Shown piece by piece: positions 1-6,583 of a stretch of 44,643 nt of DNA. Location: the NCBI GenBank assembly GCA_910584095.1, contig CAJTYU010000025.1, positions 1 through 44,643 on the forward strand, in the 5' to 3' direction. Made by a program: the position numbers and the translations under genes. This stretch comes from an uncultured Dorea sp. GTDB taxonomy: Bacteria; Bacillota; Clostridia; Lachnospirales; Lachnospiraceae. The notes beneath the pieces are model-generated. The model was not told where the DNA came from and did no database searches. It saw nothing but the letters and a program-made list of their open reading frames with translations. Position 1 is the first letter of the stretch; each line of letters starts with the position of its first letter.

Positions 1-92
1 AGACCTAATCGTTCATTGCTTAAATAACTTTTACAGACTTTTTTTCATAGTCCCTGTTTATCTTGCGGCGGCGTCCATGGCGCGCAAACCAA

Positions 93-124
93 AAAAGGAG
101 GTAATCTAAAAATCACCTCCTTTT
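93..124 (-). terminator. Rho-independent terminator of the prd operon
   Basis: An AAAAGGAGGT arm (93-102) pairs with its complement at 115-124. Read on the minus strand the hairpin follows the prdE stop codon and runs into a T-rich tract, so it should end the prdD-prdE transcript. Positions 1-92 beyond it show no recognisable gene. Confidence 0.8.
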
Positions 125-136
125 AACAAAGTTTAT

Positions 137-619
137 CTACCGGCCTTCCTGCTGATCCTTCTGCCGCATCTTTAATTTGAGCAAAGCTTTCGCTTTCAGA
201 CAGTCCAGACGCACCATATTATTCTCTCCGACTACATTCGTCTCGGTTCCGTCCGCGCTCTTATTGATATCCACGATTCCGTCCAGATAGTCATTCTCCA
301 CTACGAATTTCGCAACCGTTCCACTGAAATTCAGCCCGGTCACCGGAATGCCGCGGATACCGATCTGTTCGCAGGTATTGGTATAATCCACGTCGCTGTT
401 GCCCCATCCGTCGGAAGAAATAATGACGCCGTCCGCCCGCATAGCTTCCGCCCACACCGCAGCTCTTGTGCCAACCAGCATCTTTTCCTTATTGCCGTCC
501 GGCGTACCCACCAAAAGGATCCCCATAAGGTCAAGATCTGTATCCTCCGCCACTACTTCCAGCAAAGGATCCCTGAAATGGTGTAATGAAGTTTCTTTTG
601 TCGATGGTCCAATTCCCAT
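137..619 (-). CDS. prdE: PrdE, proline reductase-associated protein, homologue of the PrdA pyruvoyl half
   Basis: This 160-residue protein aligns along nearly its whole length with the C-terminal part of PrdA encoded in the same operon. Shared blocks include IGP-x2-KE, the R-[ED]-PL segment and EQIG-[MI]-RGIPV. In PrdA this part begins at the cysteine that becomes the pyruvoyl group. PrdE starts at exactly the homologous point but has Met-Gly in place of Thr-Cys, so it should not form a pyruvoyl cofactor. The start is preceded by an AAAGGAGGCG ribosome binding site that overlaps the end of prdD, and the two genes are 16 nt apart. In other Clostridia PrdD and PrdE are known PrdA-like accessory proteins of unknown exact role. 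A non-catalytic or assembly function is inference. Confidence 0.85.
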   Translation of the reverse strand: MGIGPSTKETSLHHFRDPLLEVVAEDTDLDLMGILLVGTPDGNKEKMLVGTRAAVWAEAMRADGVIISSDGWGNSDVDYTNTCEQIGIRGIPVTGLNFSGTVAKFVVENDYLDGIVDINKSADGTETNVVGENNMVRLDCLKAKALLKLKMRQKDQQEGR

Positions 620-635
620 ACTCTTTTCGCCTCCT

Positions 636-1403
636 TTACTGCATAGAACGGATGATTCCGTCCCTGTATTCGTTCGGTGTTACCATAATCGGCATATTCC
701 CCATGTCGATGATAGAACGCCCGCCTTCCACTCCCGAAGGCTCGTCCGCAAAGAAATGGGTATCATACATTGCTCCCTGTCCGGCAACCTGCTTGATGAT
801 CAGCACGCGTTTCTTTCCCGGCCTTACAATATCATGATACTCATGGCGCTCCGTACACTTCTCACCTTTAAACTTCTTTAACTTATCCCTGTAACTCTGG
901 ATAAACTTATCACAAGCCCGGTGAGCCGCCGTCGGCCCAGGCCGTTCCTGCCCCATGCCTGCCGCCAGCGTCACGTCAAAGGAAATAATGTAATCCGCAT
1001 CCCCCGGTGTGCCTGCCCGGTTCAGGTACAGCTGTTCCTTCAGATTCCCCTCGGAGGAACCAAATTCATGGCACTGTTTGCCATTCACATCCACACCTGT
1101 CAGCATTACATACACGCCGGTAATTGTATGTGTAATACCATCTCCAATCCTGCCAAGCACCTTGGTGGAAATCGGTATAATATCCATAATCGTATTCGTC
1201 CATCTGTCATGGTCGCCTGGCTTGATAATCTGAATATCAATCTTCTCCAGATGCTCTTCCTCAGCCACCAGCCCGTCAATCATCTCTTTACTAACCGTCA
1301 TATGTCCGTCTACCGTAATATCATTATGCTCTCCCCATTCCACTTCGCTCATATGGAAAGCCTTAATAACAAGACGTCTCAGATCTTTTACTTCATCAGC
1401 CAA
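636..1403 (-). CDS. prdD: PrdD, proline reductase-associated protein, homologue of the PrdA N-terminal half
   Basis: The product (255 residues) resembles PrdA from about residue 170 to its processing site. Matching blocks are LTGVD-x4-Q/C, EFGSSEG, RPGP-x-AAH/RGP-x-AAH, GQGAM-[YH]-D and the final DG-x-I segment. It stops where PrdA is cut into its two subunits, so prdD and prdE together equal one prdA-like gene split at the cleavage point. I place the start at a TTG (1403), because a GGAGGTG ribosome binding site lies just upstream of it. A longer reading from TTG at 1418 would include that site in the coding sequence. It lies downstream of a hairpin terminator after prdB and is co-transcribed with prdE. 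Confidence 0.82.
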   Translation of the reverse strand: MADEVKDLRRLVIKAFHMSEVEWGEHNDITVDGHMTVSKEMIDGLVAEEEHLEKIDIQIIKPGDHDRWTNTIMDIIPISTKVLGRIGDGITHTITGVYVMLTGVDVNGKQCHEFGSSEGNLKEQLYLNRAGTPGDADYIISFDVTLAAGMGQERPGPTAAHRACDKFIQSYRDKLKKFKGEKCTERHEYHDIVRPGKKRVLIIKQVAGQGAMYDTHFFADEPSGVEGGRSIIDMGNMPIMVTPNEYRDGIIRSMQ

Positions 1404-1441
1404 TGCCCACACCTCCAACTCTTATATTACCTGTAATTTTC

Positions 1442-1470
1442 AAAAAAGGGCAGATGCCTGACATCTGCCC
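1442..1470 (-). terminator. Intra-operon hairpin terminator between prdB and prdD
   Basis: A perfect 9-bp stem, GGGCAGATG with CATCTGCCC (1448-1456 and 1462-1470), has a 5-nt loop and is followed on the minus strand by six T residues (1447-1442). It stands between the prdB stop and the prdD start. It is likely a partial terminator that lowers prdD-prdE expression relative to prdA and prdB. Confidence 0.85.
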
Positions 1471-1522
1471 TCTGTACAATGCCTTCTTAAATTTGAGAAA
1501 GCATCTTTACGCATCCAGCGTA

Positions 1523-2248
1523 TTAGATCTTTGCTACATACTCGAATGGCAGCGGAACAATCTTTCCAGGTGTCTGGATCTCTACCAGCTGCTCAAGCGC
1601 CGCCTTAACGATCTGTGTCTGCTGTTCAACGTTGTGCGGTCCACCTGCATTAGCACCCATAGGTACCAATGGAGCAACTGCACGAGGAGTTCCGGTCTGA
1701 CGAACAACCGGTGGAAGAGCTGCAATAATAATAGTAGGAATTCCAGCTTCTTCAATCGCTCTCTGCACCAATACTGCAGAGCGGTGGCAGGTACCTCATC
1801 CAGCGGTGAGGATAACTGCGTCAACATCCTCTTCTTTGAACATCTGCGCGATAGCAGGACCAGTCTCGCCTTTGAATTTCTCCTGGTTTCCGCCGCCGCC
1901 CATGAATCCTGCATGAACAGGAGCACATGCTCTGATAAATCCTTCTTTTGCTAACTCATGGATTCTGTCAATCGGGAACATACAGTTAATGTCTTTGTTA
2001 ACATCACTGTTGTCGTAACCGCCATGTGATACCATCAAATCATCAGATGGTGTCGTGTTCTCTATCTTTCTCCATGTGAAATCACCGGCAAGATTAAATC
2101 TCTCCTGATCTTTCGTATGAACGCCTGCCGCTGTAGCAAGAGCGATAGACATATCCTTCAGCTCTTTTGTAACAGGGGTCCATACTGACGGTGGAGTAAT
2201 AGGAACGAATATTTCTGATTGTAAACCTTTAACAACCGTTAAACTCAT
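1523..2248 (-). CDS. prdB: PrdB, selenocysteine subunit of D-proline reductase
   Basis: PrdB carries the selenocysteine that attacks D-proline, with the PrdA pyruvoyl group, during reductive ring opening to 5-aminovalerate. The reading frame is interrupted by one in-frame TGA (1798-1796), codon 151. The sequence continues in the same frame on both sides, reading AG-U-GTCHRSA, the UxxC-type motif of the GrdB/PrdB selenoprotein family. Reading the TGA as Sec gives a normal 241-residue protein, whereas stopping there would lose the active site. A hairpin just after the TGA fits a bacterial SECIS. The start has an AAGGAGGAC ribosome binding site that overlaps the end of the upstream small gene. 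A selenocysteine tRNA and selA, selB and selD are all in this window. Confidence 0.95.
1761..1781 (-). promoter_or_regulatory. SECIS hairpin in prdB mRNA
   Basis: Starting 14 nt after the UGA, CUCUGCA (1781-1775) pairs perfectly with UGCAGAG (1767-1761) around the loop GUAUUGG. The loop begins with GU about 21 nt from the UGA, inside the usual bacterial SECIS spacing of roughly 16-37 nt. It should bind SelB and direct Sec insertion at codon 151. Confidence 0.7.
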
Positions 2249-2250
2249 TT

Positions 2251-2547
2251 TTAGTCCTCCTTATTATCCAAACGTTTGCGCATTTCTTCTTGTTTGCGCC
2301 GTTCTTTTTCAATATTACTGACGTATTTGTCATTTACCTCCGGGCCAAGCTGTTCCGGAAAGCTCATGTTCCACCCAAATTCCTGACCGACCTTCGGCTC
2401 AGTATCGCAGATGAACATCCGCTTCGGCGCTTTAAAGAACCCAAGACGTCCTTTTAAGTCAACGCTGATACTGCAGTCGTCAACATCTACAACGACGCCC
2501 TCCATATAAATGACTCTTCCGCCATATTTCAAACGTTCATTATTCAT
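2251..2547 (-). CDS. Small conserved protein of prd operons (between prdA and prdB)
   Basis: A 98-residue protein with no recognised catalytic motif. It has an N-terminal beta-rich part (RVIYMEGVVVDVDDCSISVDL), then KAPKRMFICDTEPKVG, and ends in a charged helix rich in Glu, Lys and Arg (from about residue 78). A small protein at this position is found in prd operons of other Clostridia and, as I recall, belongs to a CBO2463/CBO2479-type family. The exact family name is from memory. It starts 16 nt after the prdA stop and ends in the ribosome binding site of prdB, which suggests tight co-translation. It may help assemble the PrdA-PrdB complex, but that is inference from position only. Confidence 0.75.
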   Translation of the reverse strand: MNNERLKYGGRVIYMEGVVVDVDDCSISVDLKGRLGFFKAPKRMFICDTEPKVGQEFGWNMSFPEQLGPEVNDKYVSNIEKERRKQEEMRKRLDNKED

Positions 2548-2563
2548 CCTTCAAGTCCTTGAA

Positions 2564-4417
2564 TTAGTCGTATTTCTCCTTACGCTTCTGGCTCATCGGG
2601 AGTGACTGCTCATTCTCAACAAGCTCGAGCTTCTTGCCATAAGCGCCCTCGATTAACTCAACGTTTGTAGATTTCACGTTCGGATTCCATTTCTTCTCTG
2701 CAGCCTTAACCTCTTCGCCAGCCATAGCAGTCTTTAACATAGCAAGTGCGCGGACTGCGTCTTCTGGACAAAGGGTATTACATCCAAGTACCTCGTTCTC
2801 GATACCGGACTCAGACTTGTTGTTATCAACCATGTACTGCATGTACTTGTTACCAACAACCAGCGCTCCCTGTACTGCACAGTAAGACATACCTACTACC
2901 GGGATTCCCCTCATACCGATCTGCTCGATATGACTTGCGAAATCGATATGGTTGTTTCCGAAGCCTTCTGTTGTAACGAAAGCGCCGTCCGCATCCATCA
3001 TCTCTACGGTATGGCCTACACGTCTGGATACATAGAACTTCTCGGCATTAATCTGAGGAGAACCAACAAATACAACGCCACAAAGGTCTACTTCCTCATC
3101 GTGAAGAGCTTCCAGTACAAGAGGCTCTCTCCAGTAATGTCTGGACATCTCTTTAGAAGCCGGTCCGATACAGGTCAGAGCATGGATACATCCGTCAAGT
3201 ACCTCAAGCGGAGATACACATACCGGAACGTTTCCAAGGTCTACGTTAGCTCTTGCGCCAAGTACTCCAACAGGCTCTACAGGAAGGATGAAGTTATCAT
3301 GCATAGCTCCCTGTCCCATGATCTCCTTAACGATAACGACTTTCTTCTTATGAGGACGGCGAACCTGCTTAAGCTCCTGAGTCTCAGTTACAAGGCTGTC
3401 GTCAAGCTTCTTCATCACTTCACGGATTTCCTGTGTGATGATATCAAATGCTGTATGAGCAGCCATAGGTCCGCGGCGCTCCATGTTCGTCTTCTCCTGA
3501 ACTACAATGTTACCTTTGATAAAGATCTCGCCTTTATCCGGACATCCCGGGCGGCCCCACATAATGTTCTCATCCAGATATCCTTCGGACGAACCGAACT
3601 CACCAATCTGAACTCCGCCTTCATCAACACCTGTCAGCATCATAACAACGCCGTCAAGCACTCTTGTAACACCCTCGCCGATTTCGCTGTCGCCTTCCTT
3701 GGCAGCGATCGGCTGTACGTCCATGATCGTCTCAGAATAGGTATGGTACTTATCAGGAGTAATAATCTCCAGATGGAAATCCTTAACCAGTTCCTGATCA
3801 GCGATAACGTCTGCTTCGATTCCTTCACGGATGGTAAGAGTCGTTCCCTCGATCTTTGTCTCCGGTCCTCTCTTAACCTCTGTGATGTTGAAATGTTTTC
3901 TTGTTAAAGATCTTACAACCTTCTCTTCAGCCTCTGCTTCCGGTGCTGCCGCGCCTGCTGCTGCCGGTACTGCCGCTGCCGGAACCTCTACTGCTGCCGC
4001 GCCTCCGCCAAGAGCGCCGACAGGAATCTGAAGATCAATGTCCTTGCCTTCTCCAATGTGGATCTTAAGAATTCCGCCTGCTGCCGGTGCCGCTACAGGT
4101 GCCGCCGCTGCTGCAGGCGCCTCCTCTGCCTCTGCCGGCGCTTCCTCTGCTGCAGGTGTGCTTGGCGCTTTTACGCCATCCAGAACATCAGCAGTCAGCG
4201 GAGCAAGAGAATCACAAGTTTTTGTAAGTTTTGCTCCCAGAACCTCCTCGATCGTTAAGCAGCCGTCAAGGTTCAATAATCCTGAATCTACCAAATCATC
4301 AAAGATCGCCGGATCTTCCAGATTGGCCGGCTCGATTGTAATGCCTGCTTCGGCCCTACAACAAAGTACCGCTGGATCATGAGCATGTGCTTTAGCTGTT
4401 TCAGCTGTGATTGACAT
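2564..4417 (-). CDS. prdA: PrdA, D-proline reductase proprotein (pyruvoyl-forming)
   Basis: PrdA is made as one chain and cuts itself between a Thr and a Cys, turning the Cys into the pyruvoyl group that binds the proline nitrogen. Here the site is Thr415-Cys416 in HALTCIGPASKE (Cys codon at 3172-3170). This would give an N-terminal part of about 415 residues and a C-terminal pyruvoyl subunit of about 202 residues. Residues 1-80 form a small conserved domain. Residues 84-117 and 138-165 are Ala/Pro/Glu-rich linkers around a short KIHIGEGKDI block, and the catalytic core begins near 168. The length of 617 matches the family. The start has a strong AAGGAGGGA ribosome binding site. The gene is separated from prdC by a 210-nt leader that appears structured. 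Confidence 0.96.
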   Translation of the reverse strand: MSITAETAKAHAHDPAVLCCRAEAGITIEPANLEDPAIFDDLVDSGLLNLDGCLTIEEVLGAKLTKTCDSLAPLTADVLDGVKAPSTPAAEEAPAEAEEAPAAAAAPVAAPAAGGILKIHIGEGKDIDLQIPVGALGGGAAAVEVPAAAVPAAAGAAAPEAEAEEKVVRSLTRKHFNITEVKRGPETKIEGTTLTIREGIEADVIADQELVKDFHLEIITPDKYHTYSETIMDVQPIAAKEGDSEIGEGVTRVLDGVVMMLTGVDEGGVQIGEFGSSEGYLDENIMWGRPGCPDKGEIFIKGNIVVQEKTNMERRGPMAAHTAFDIITQEIREVMKKLDDSLVTETQELKQVRRPHKKKVVIVKEIMGQGAMHDNFILPVEPVGVLGARANVDLGNVPVCVSPLEVLDGCIHALTCIGPASKEMSRHYWREPLVLEALHDEEVDLCGVVFVGSPQINAEKFYVSRRVGHTVEMMDADGAFVTTEGFGNNHIDFASHIEQIGMRGIPVVGMSYCAVQGALVVGNKYMQYMVDNNKSESGIENEVLGCNTLCPEDAVRALAMLKTAMAGEEVKAAEKKWNPNVKSTNVELIEGAYGKKLELVENEQSLPMSQKRKEKYD

Positions 4418-4515
4418 ATTATTTCCCTCCTTATATGGTTTGCTCCGATATCCCCTGTAACTTTATTGAACATTAGCCGTTCCATAAGTGTAGAACATCG
4501 GAAAGTATATATACA

Positions 4516-4595
4516 GCCGCTGGATAAACCGGGCTCCCTAAACCCTTAAATCTCCTGGAAAATCGGGGGTATCCTTTCGACTTTTTATCCGCAGC
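4516..4595 (-). promoter_or_regulatory. Possible structured RNA leader upstream of prdA
   Basis: In the prdC-prdA gap, GCUGCGGAUAAA (4595-4584) can pair with UUUAUCC-A-GCGGC (4528-4516) as 12 bp with one bulged A. This encloses about 55 nt with a further hairpin, AAGUCG with CGAUUU, and a GGGUU/GCCC stem. I do not recognise a known riboswitch class. It may be a regulatory leader or a processing and stability element. Confidence 0.35.
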
Positions 4596-4627
4596 AGTAA
4601 TACCTTTAAATAGAATCCTCATAAAAC

Positions 4628-6034
4628 TTAAAAATCAATATCCTGACTTACCTGCTTCGATACCTTCAGCGTTCTGTACAGGGCATGTCCGACAGCCCTC
4701 ATAGCATGATCGGTCTGATGGAATACCTTAAGTCCCATCTTCGGTCCGGATGCCATAACGGTATTAGAGCAGTCAGAGCAGTTACCGATAATGATGTACT
4801 CGCACTTATCTTTCTTGAACTGCATATTGTTCTTAACTTGTCCCGGACAGTTGCCAGGCCGCAGGCACTTCAGCGGCGCACCCGGCTTGTTCTCGATCGC
4901 CTGTTTGCACTTGCATACAGATACAACCTTGCCGTTCATCTTCGCTGCGATGTCACGCATACGTTCCTCATTGCCGCCGCATGCACATACTAGAATACCT
5001 GTATTCGCACCGTGCAGATCCGGGAACTCAACCGTAACAATGATACCGCCTGTCGTCTTGGTGATCGGCGCATCCAGCTCCGTCGCCTTGCCGGTAAAAG
5101 CTCCGCCCATGATAATCTCTCCGAAAGGCTCCTCAATACCTCCCGCTCTCTCGATCAGGTCGCCCACGCTTGTTCCAACCGGGACGTCCATAAATACATG
5201 AGCCGCGTTTCCACCTTTGATCCGTCCACGGACTGTCAGGTTCTTGCTGATGCATGGTTTCTTCTCGTCAATGGCCTCCGCAATCTTGCAGGCCGTCTCC
5301 AGATTGATTACAACAGACTTCGCTGCAGACGGAAGCTGCATCGTAGTAAGATTCACGCCAAGACACTCTCTTACGACTGCACGTTCCTCTCCCATTGGGT
5401 AAATATCCGGCATCAGATGCATCTTGATTGCCGGTTCGCTCTCCAGCGCCTTCTGTAAAGTCTTAATCGCACCCTGATTCTTCTTCTTGATGGCAATAAT
5501 TGCCTTATCTGCATTGGTAATCTCCATAGAATACTTAATTCCACGGATCACCTTGTCGCACTCATCCTCAATCTGCTTAATATTGTGGGCAAGTCCCGGC
5601 TCGCATTCAGCCGCGTTGATAAGGATATAACCTCTCTCACAGTCAAGCTTGAAATCCTTTGGAAGCTCCGGATTGATCTCCGGGTCAAGCTCTCCCATCT
5701 CCTGCTCGGCCAGATTAATGCCCAGCTTAATCCCTGTCGGGAACCCTGCTCCTCCAAGGCCGACAACGCCGGCTGCTTTTACCATGTCAAGCTTGGAAGC
5801 GCCTTCCGGTACGTCGATCGGCACGAACTCGTCCGGCTGCTCTGCCGCGGGCTTGATGATGATCCGGTCGTCTGTGATCTCGGTCACTTTACCATACACG
5901 CTGGCGAAAATATTCGCGCCCAAGCCTGTCGGCGCAGCAATGAGCGTACCCTTTTTTACTTCTGCCCCAACCTCAACACAGGGAGCACACGGCGCACCTA
6001 CATGCTGACGCAGTAAAATCTGTACATTTCCCAT
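4628..6034 (-). CDS. prdC: PrdC, RnfC-like electron-transfer protein of proline reductase
   Basis: This 468-residue protein resembles RnfC and NADH-dehydrogenase flavoprotein-type subunits. The N-terminus has a lipoyl-like barrel (GAPCAPCVEVGAEVKKG and on to KVTEI), followed by GLGGAGFPTGIKL (about residues 91-103) and NAAECEPGL. An SLBB-type segment runs from about residue 270. The C-terminal part is rich in Cys (CACGGNEE, CKCKQ, CLRPGNCPG, GNCSDC). PrdC is thought to pass electrons from NADH or the Rnf complex to the reductase. The CACGG position is, to my recollection, selenocysteine in some PrdC proteins. Here it is Cys and the frame has no internal TGA. It is the first gene of the operon, with a LysR-type box and an activator-dependent-looking promoter upstream. 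Confidence 0.9.
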   Translation of the reverse strand: MGNVQILLRQHVGAPCAPCVEVGAEVKKGTLIAAPTGLGANIFASVYGKVTEITDDRIIIKPAAEQPDEFVPIDVPEGASKLDMVKAAGVVGLGGAGFPTGIKLGINLAEQEMGELDPEINPELPKDFKLDCERGYILINAAECEPGLAHNIKQIEDECDKVIRGIKYSMEITNADKAIIAIKKKNQGAIKTLQKALESEPAIKMHLMPDIYPMGEERAVVRECLGVNLTTMQLPSAAKSVVINLETACKIAEAIDEKKPCISKNLTVRGRIKGGNAAHVFMDVPVGTSVGDLIERAGGIEEPFGEIIMGGAFTGKATELDAPITKTTGGIIVTVEFPDLHGANTGILVCACGGNEERMRDIAAKMNGKVVSVCKCKQAIENKPGAPLKCLRPGNCPGQVKNNMQFKKDKCEYIIIGNCSDCSNTVMASGPKMGLKVFHQTDHAMRAVGHALYRTLKVSKQVSQDIDF

Positions 6035-6065
6035 GACACATACATCTCCTTTTCTTCATACTTTT

Positions 6066-6094
6066 ATTCTAAGTAAAAAACGAAATATTACTCA
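6066..6094 (-). promoter_or_regulatory. Candidate prdC promoter
   Basis: On the minus strand a weak -35 (TGAGTA, 6094-6089) lies 17 nt from a good -10 (TAGAAT, 6071-6066). The implied start is near 6059. The poor -35 and a LysR-type box centred at about -62 fit an activator-dependent promoter. Confidence 0.45.
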
Positions 6095-6112
6095 CTATTC
6101 CGCCTACTTATT

Positions 6113-6129
6113 TATAGAAAATATCTATA
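6113..6129 (+). promoter_or_regulatory. LysR-type box upstream of prdC (site A)
   Basis: The dyad TATAG-AAAATAT-CTATA has perfect 5-bp arms and the T-N11-A form of LysR-family sites. It matches the prdF site at 15 of 17 positions and the yedF site (read on the minus strand) at 15 of 17. Confidence 0.55.
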
Positions 6130-6171
6130 GCCAAATTTTGTCATTTTTTTGACAAACCTTTTCATTCTTTC

Positions 6172-6269
6172 TGGCGGAGGCATGTGGGAATCGAACCCAC
6201 CCAGGACGCTCCTAACGCCCCACACTGGTTTTGAAGACCAGGAGGCACACCAGTTACCCAACTACCCCC
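6172..6269 (-). tRNA. selC: Selenocysteine tRNA (anticodon UCA)
   Basis: The gene, about 98 nt including an encoded CCA end (6174-6172), has the hallmarks of bacterial tRNA-Sec. The anticodon loop CTTCAAA contains TCA and is closed by CTGGT/ACCAG. A long variable arm follows (GTGTGGGGCGTTAGGAGCGTCC region). The T arm is GTGGG-TTCGATT-CCCAC and the acceptor is long. Acceptor pairs 1-7 form (two are G-U) and the eighth would be a G-A mismatch. It charges with Ser, which SelA converts to Sec for insertion at UGA in prdB and selD. It lies between prdC and prdF, about 9 kb from the selA promoter. Confidence 0.95.
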
Positions 6270-6291
6270 ATAATTTTCCTAAGGTTCCTTA

Positions 6292-6320
6292 ACAATAGCA
6301 CATAATCCTTTATTTTTCAA
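6292..6320 (-). promoter_or_regulatory. Candidate tRNA-Sec promoter
   Basis: On the minus strand TTGAAA (6320-6315) and TATTGT (6297-6292) are 17 nt apart, a reasonable sigma-A promoter. The expected start is about 15 nt before the tRNA 5' end. Confidence 0.6.
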
Positions 6321-6410
6321 CACCTTTTTCTTTGTTTTTATAATATCAAAAAATCATTGACTTTTCAAGGTTTTTAACGCATAATGAATATAAGAAAATG
6401 AACCCGGTAC

Positions 6411-6448
6411 TAGAACATATCCTAGACCGCGTTCTAGAATGTAGTCTA
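6411..6448. repeat. Two inverted 16-bp dyads upstream of prdF
   Basis: TAGAACATATCCTAGA (6411-6426) and, on the other strand, TAGACTACATTCTAGA (6448-6433) agree at 12 of 16 positions. Each has TAGA and CTAGA ends. Their centres are 22 bp apart, about two helical turns, and they sit just upstream of the proposed prdF -35. They are a candidate operator. Confidence 0.45.
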
Positions 6449-6470
6449 TTTGTTAACGGATTGTCGTATT

Positions 6471-6498
6471 TTGCAGAATTTATGAACTGTACTATATA
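6471..6498 (+). promoter_or_regulatory. Candidate prdF promoter
   Basis: TTGCAG (6471-6476) is 16 nt from TATATA (6493-6498), giving a start near 6505. A degenerate LysR-type box (TATAG-ATTACAT-CAATA, 6495-6511) overlaps the -10 and start, and a perfect one follows at 6538. Confidence 0.45.
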
Positions 6499-6537
6499 GA
6501 TTACATCAATATTTCTTATTATTTTTACCTTTGTATT

Positions 6538-6554
6538 TATAGGAGATATCTATA
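6538..6554 (+). promoter_or_regulatory. LysR-type box upstream of prdF (site B)
   Basis: TATAG-GAGATAT-CTATA has perfect 5-bp arms and ends 29 nt before the prdF start codon. It matches site A at 15 of 17 bases. It lies downstream of the proposed promoter, so at this gene it could act in repression. Confidence 0.55.
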
Positions 6555-6583
6555 AATTATTATTAAACAAGGAGGACATTGCT

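Larger units (their letters stand above)
6270..6583. other. Regulatory intergenic region between tRNA-Sec and prdF
   Basis: This 314-nt divergent region contains no gene. It holds the tRNA-Sec promoter (minus), two inverted 16-bp dyads at 6411-6448, a candidate prdF promoter, and one strong and one weak LysR-type box. It is markedly AT-rich. Confidence 0.7.

Noticed and set aside
2930..3907. A 325-codon open frame on the plus strand antisense to prdA
   Set aside because: It lies wholly opposite prdA, has no family resemblance or ribosome binding site, and is explained by the codon use of prdA.
4288..4485. Short leader-peptide-like frame starting upstream of prdA
   Set aside because: It runs into prdA without a stop until well inside that gene, and has no clear ribosome binding site.
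4418..4627. Search for a sigma-54 type (TGGCA-N-TGC) promoter before prdA and prdC, as expected for PrdR control
   Set aside because: No convincing GG/GC element with the right spacing was found in either upstream region.
6137..6156. TTTGTCA-N6-TGACAAA dyad between tRNA-Sec and prdC
   Set aside because: It could be a terminator or operator, but it lacks a T-run on the minus strand and has no other copy seen; left unassigned.
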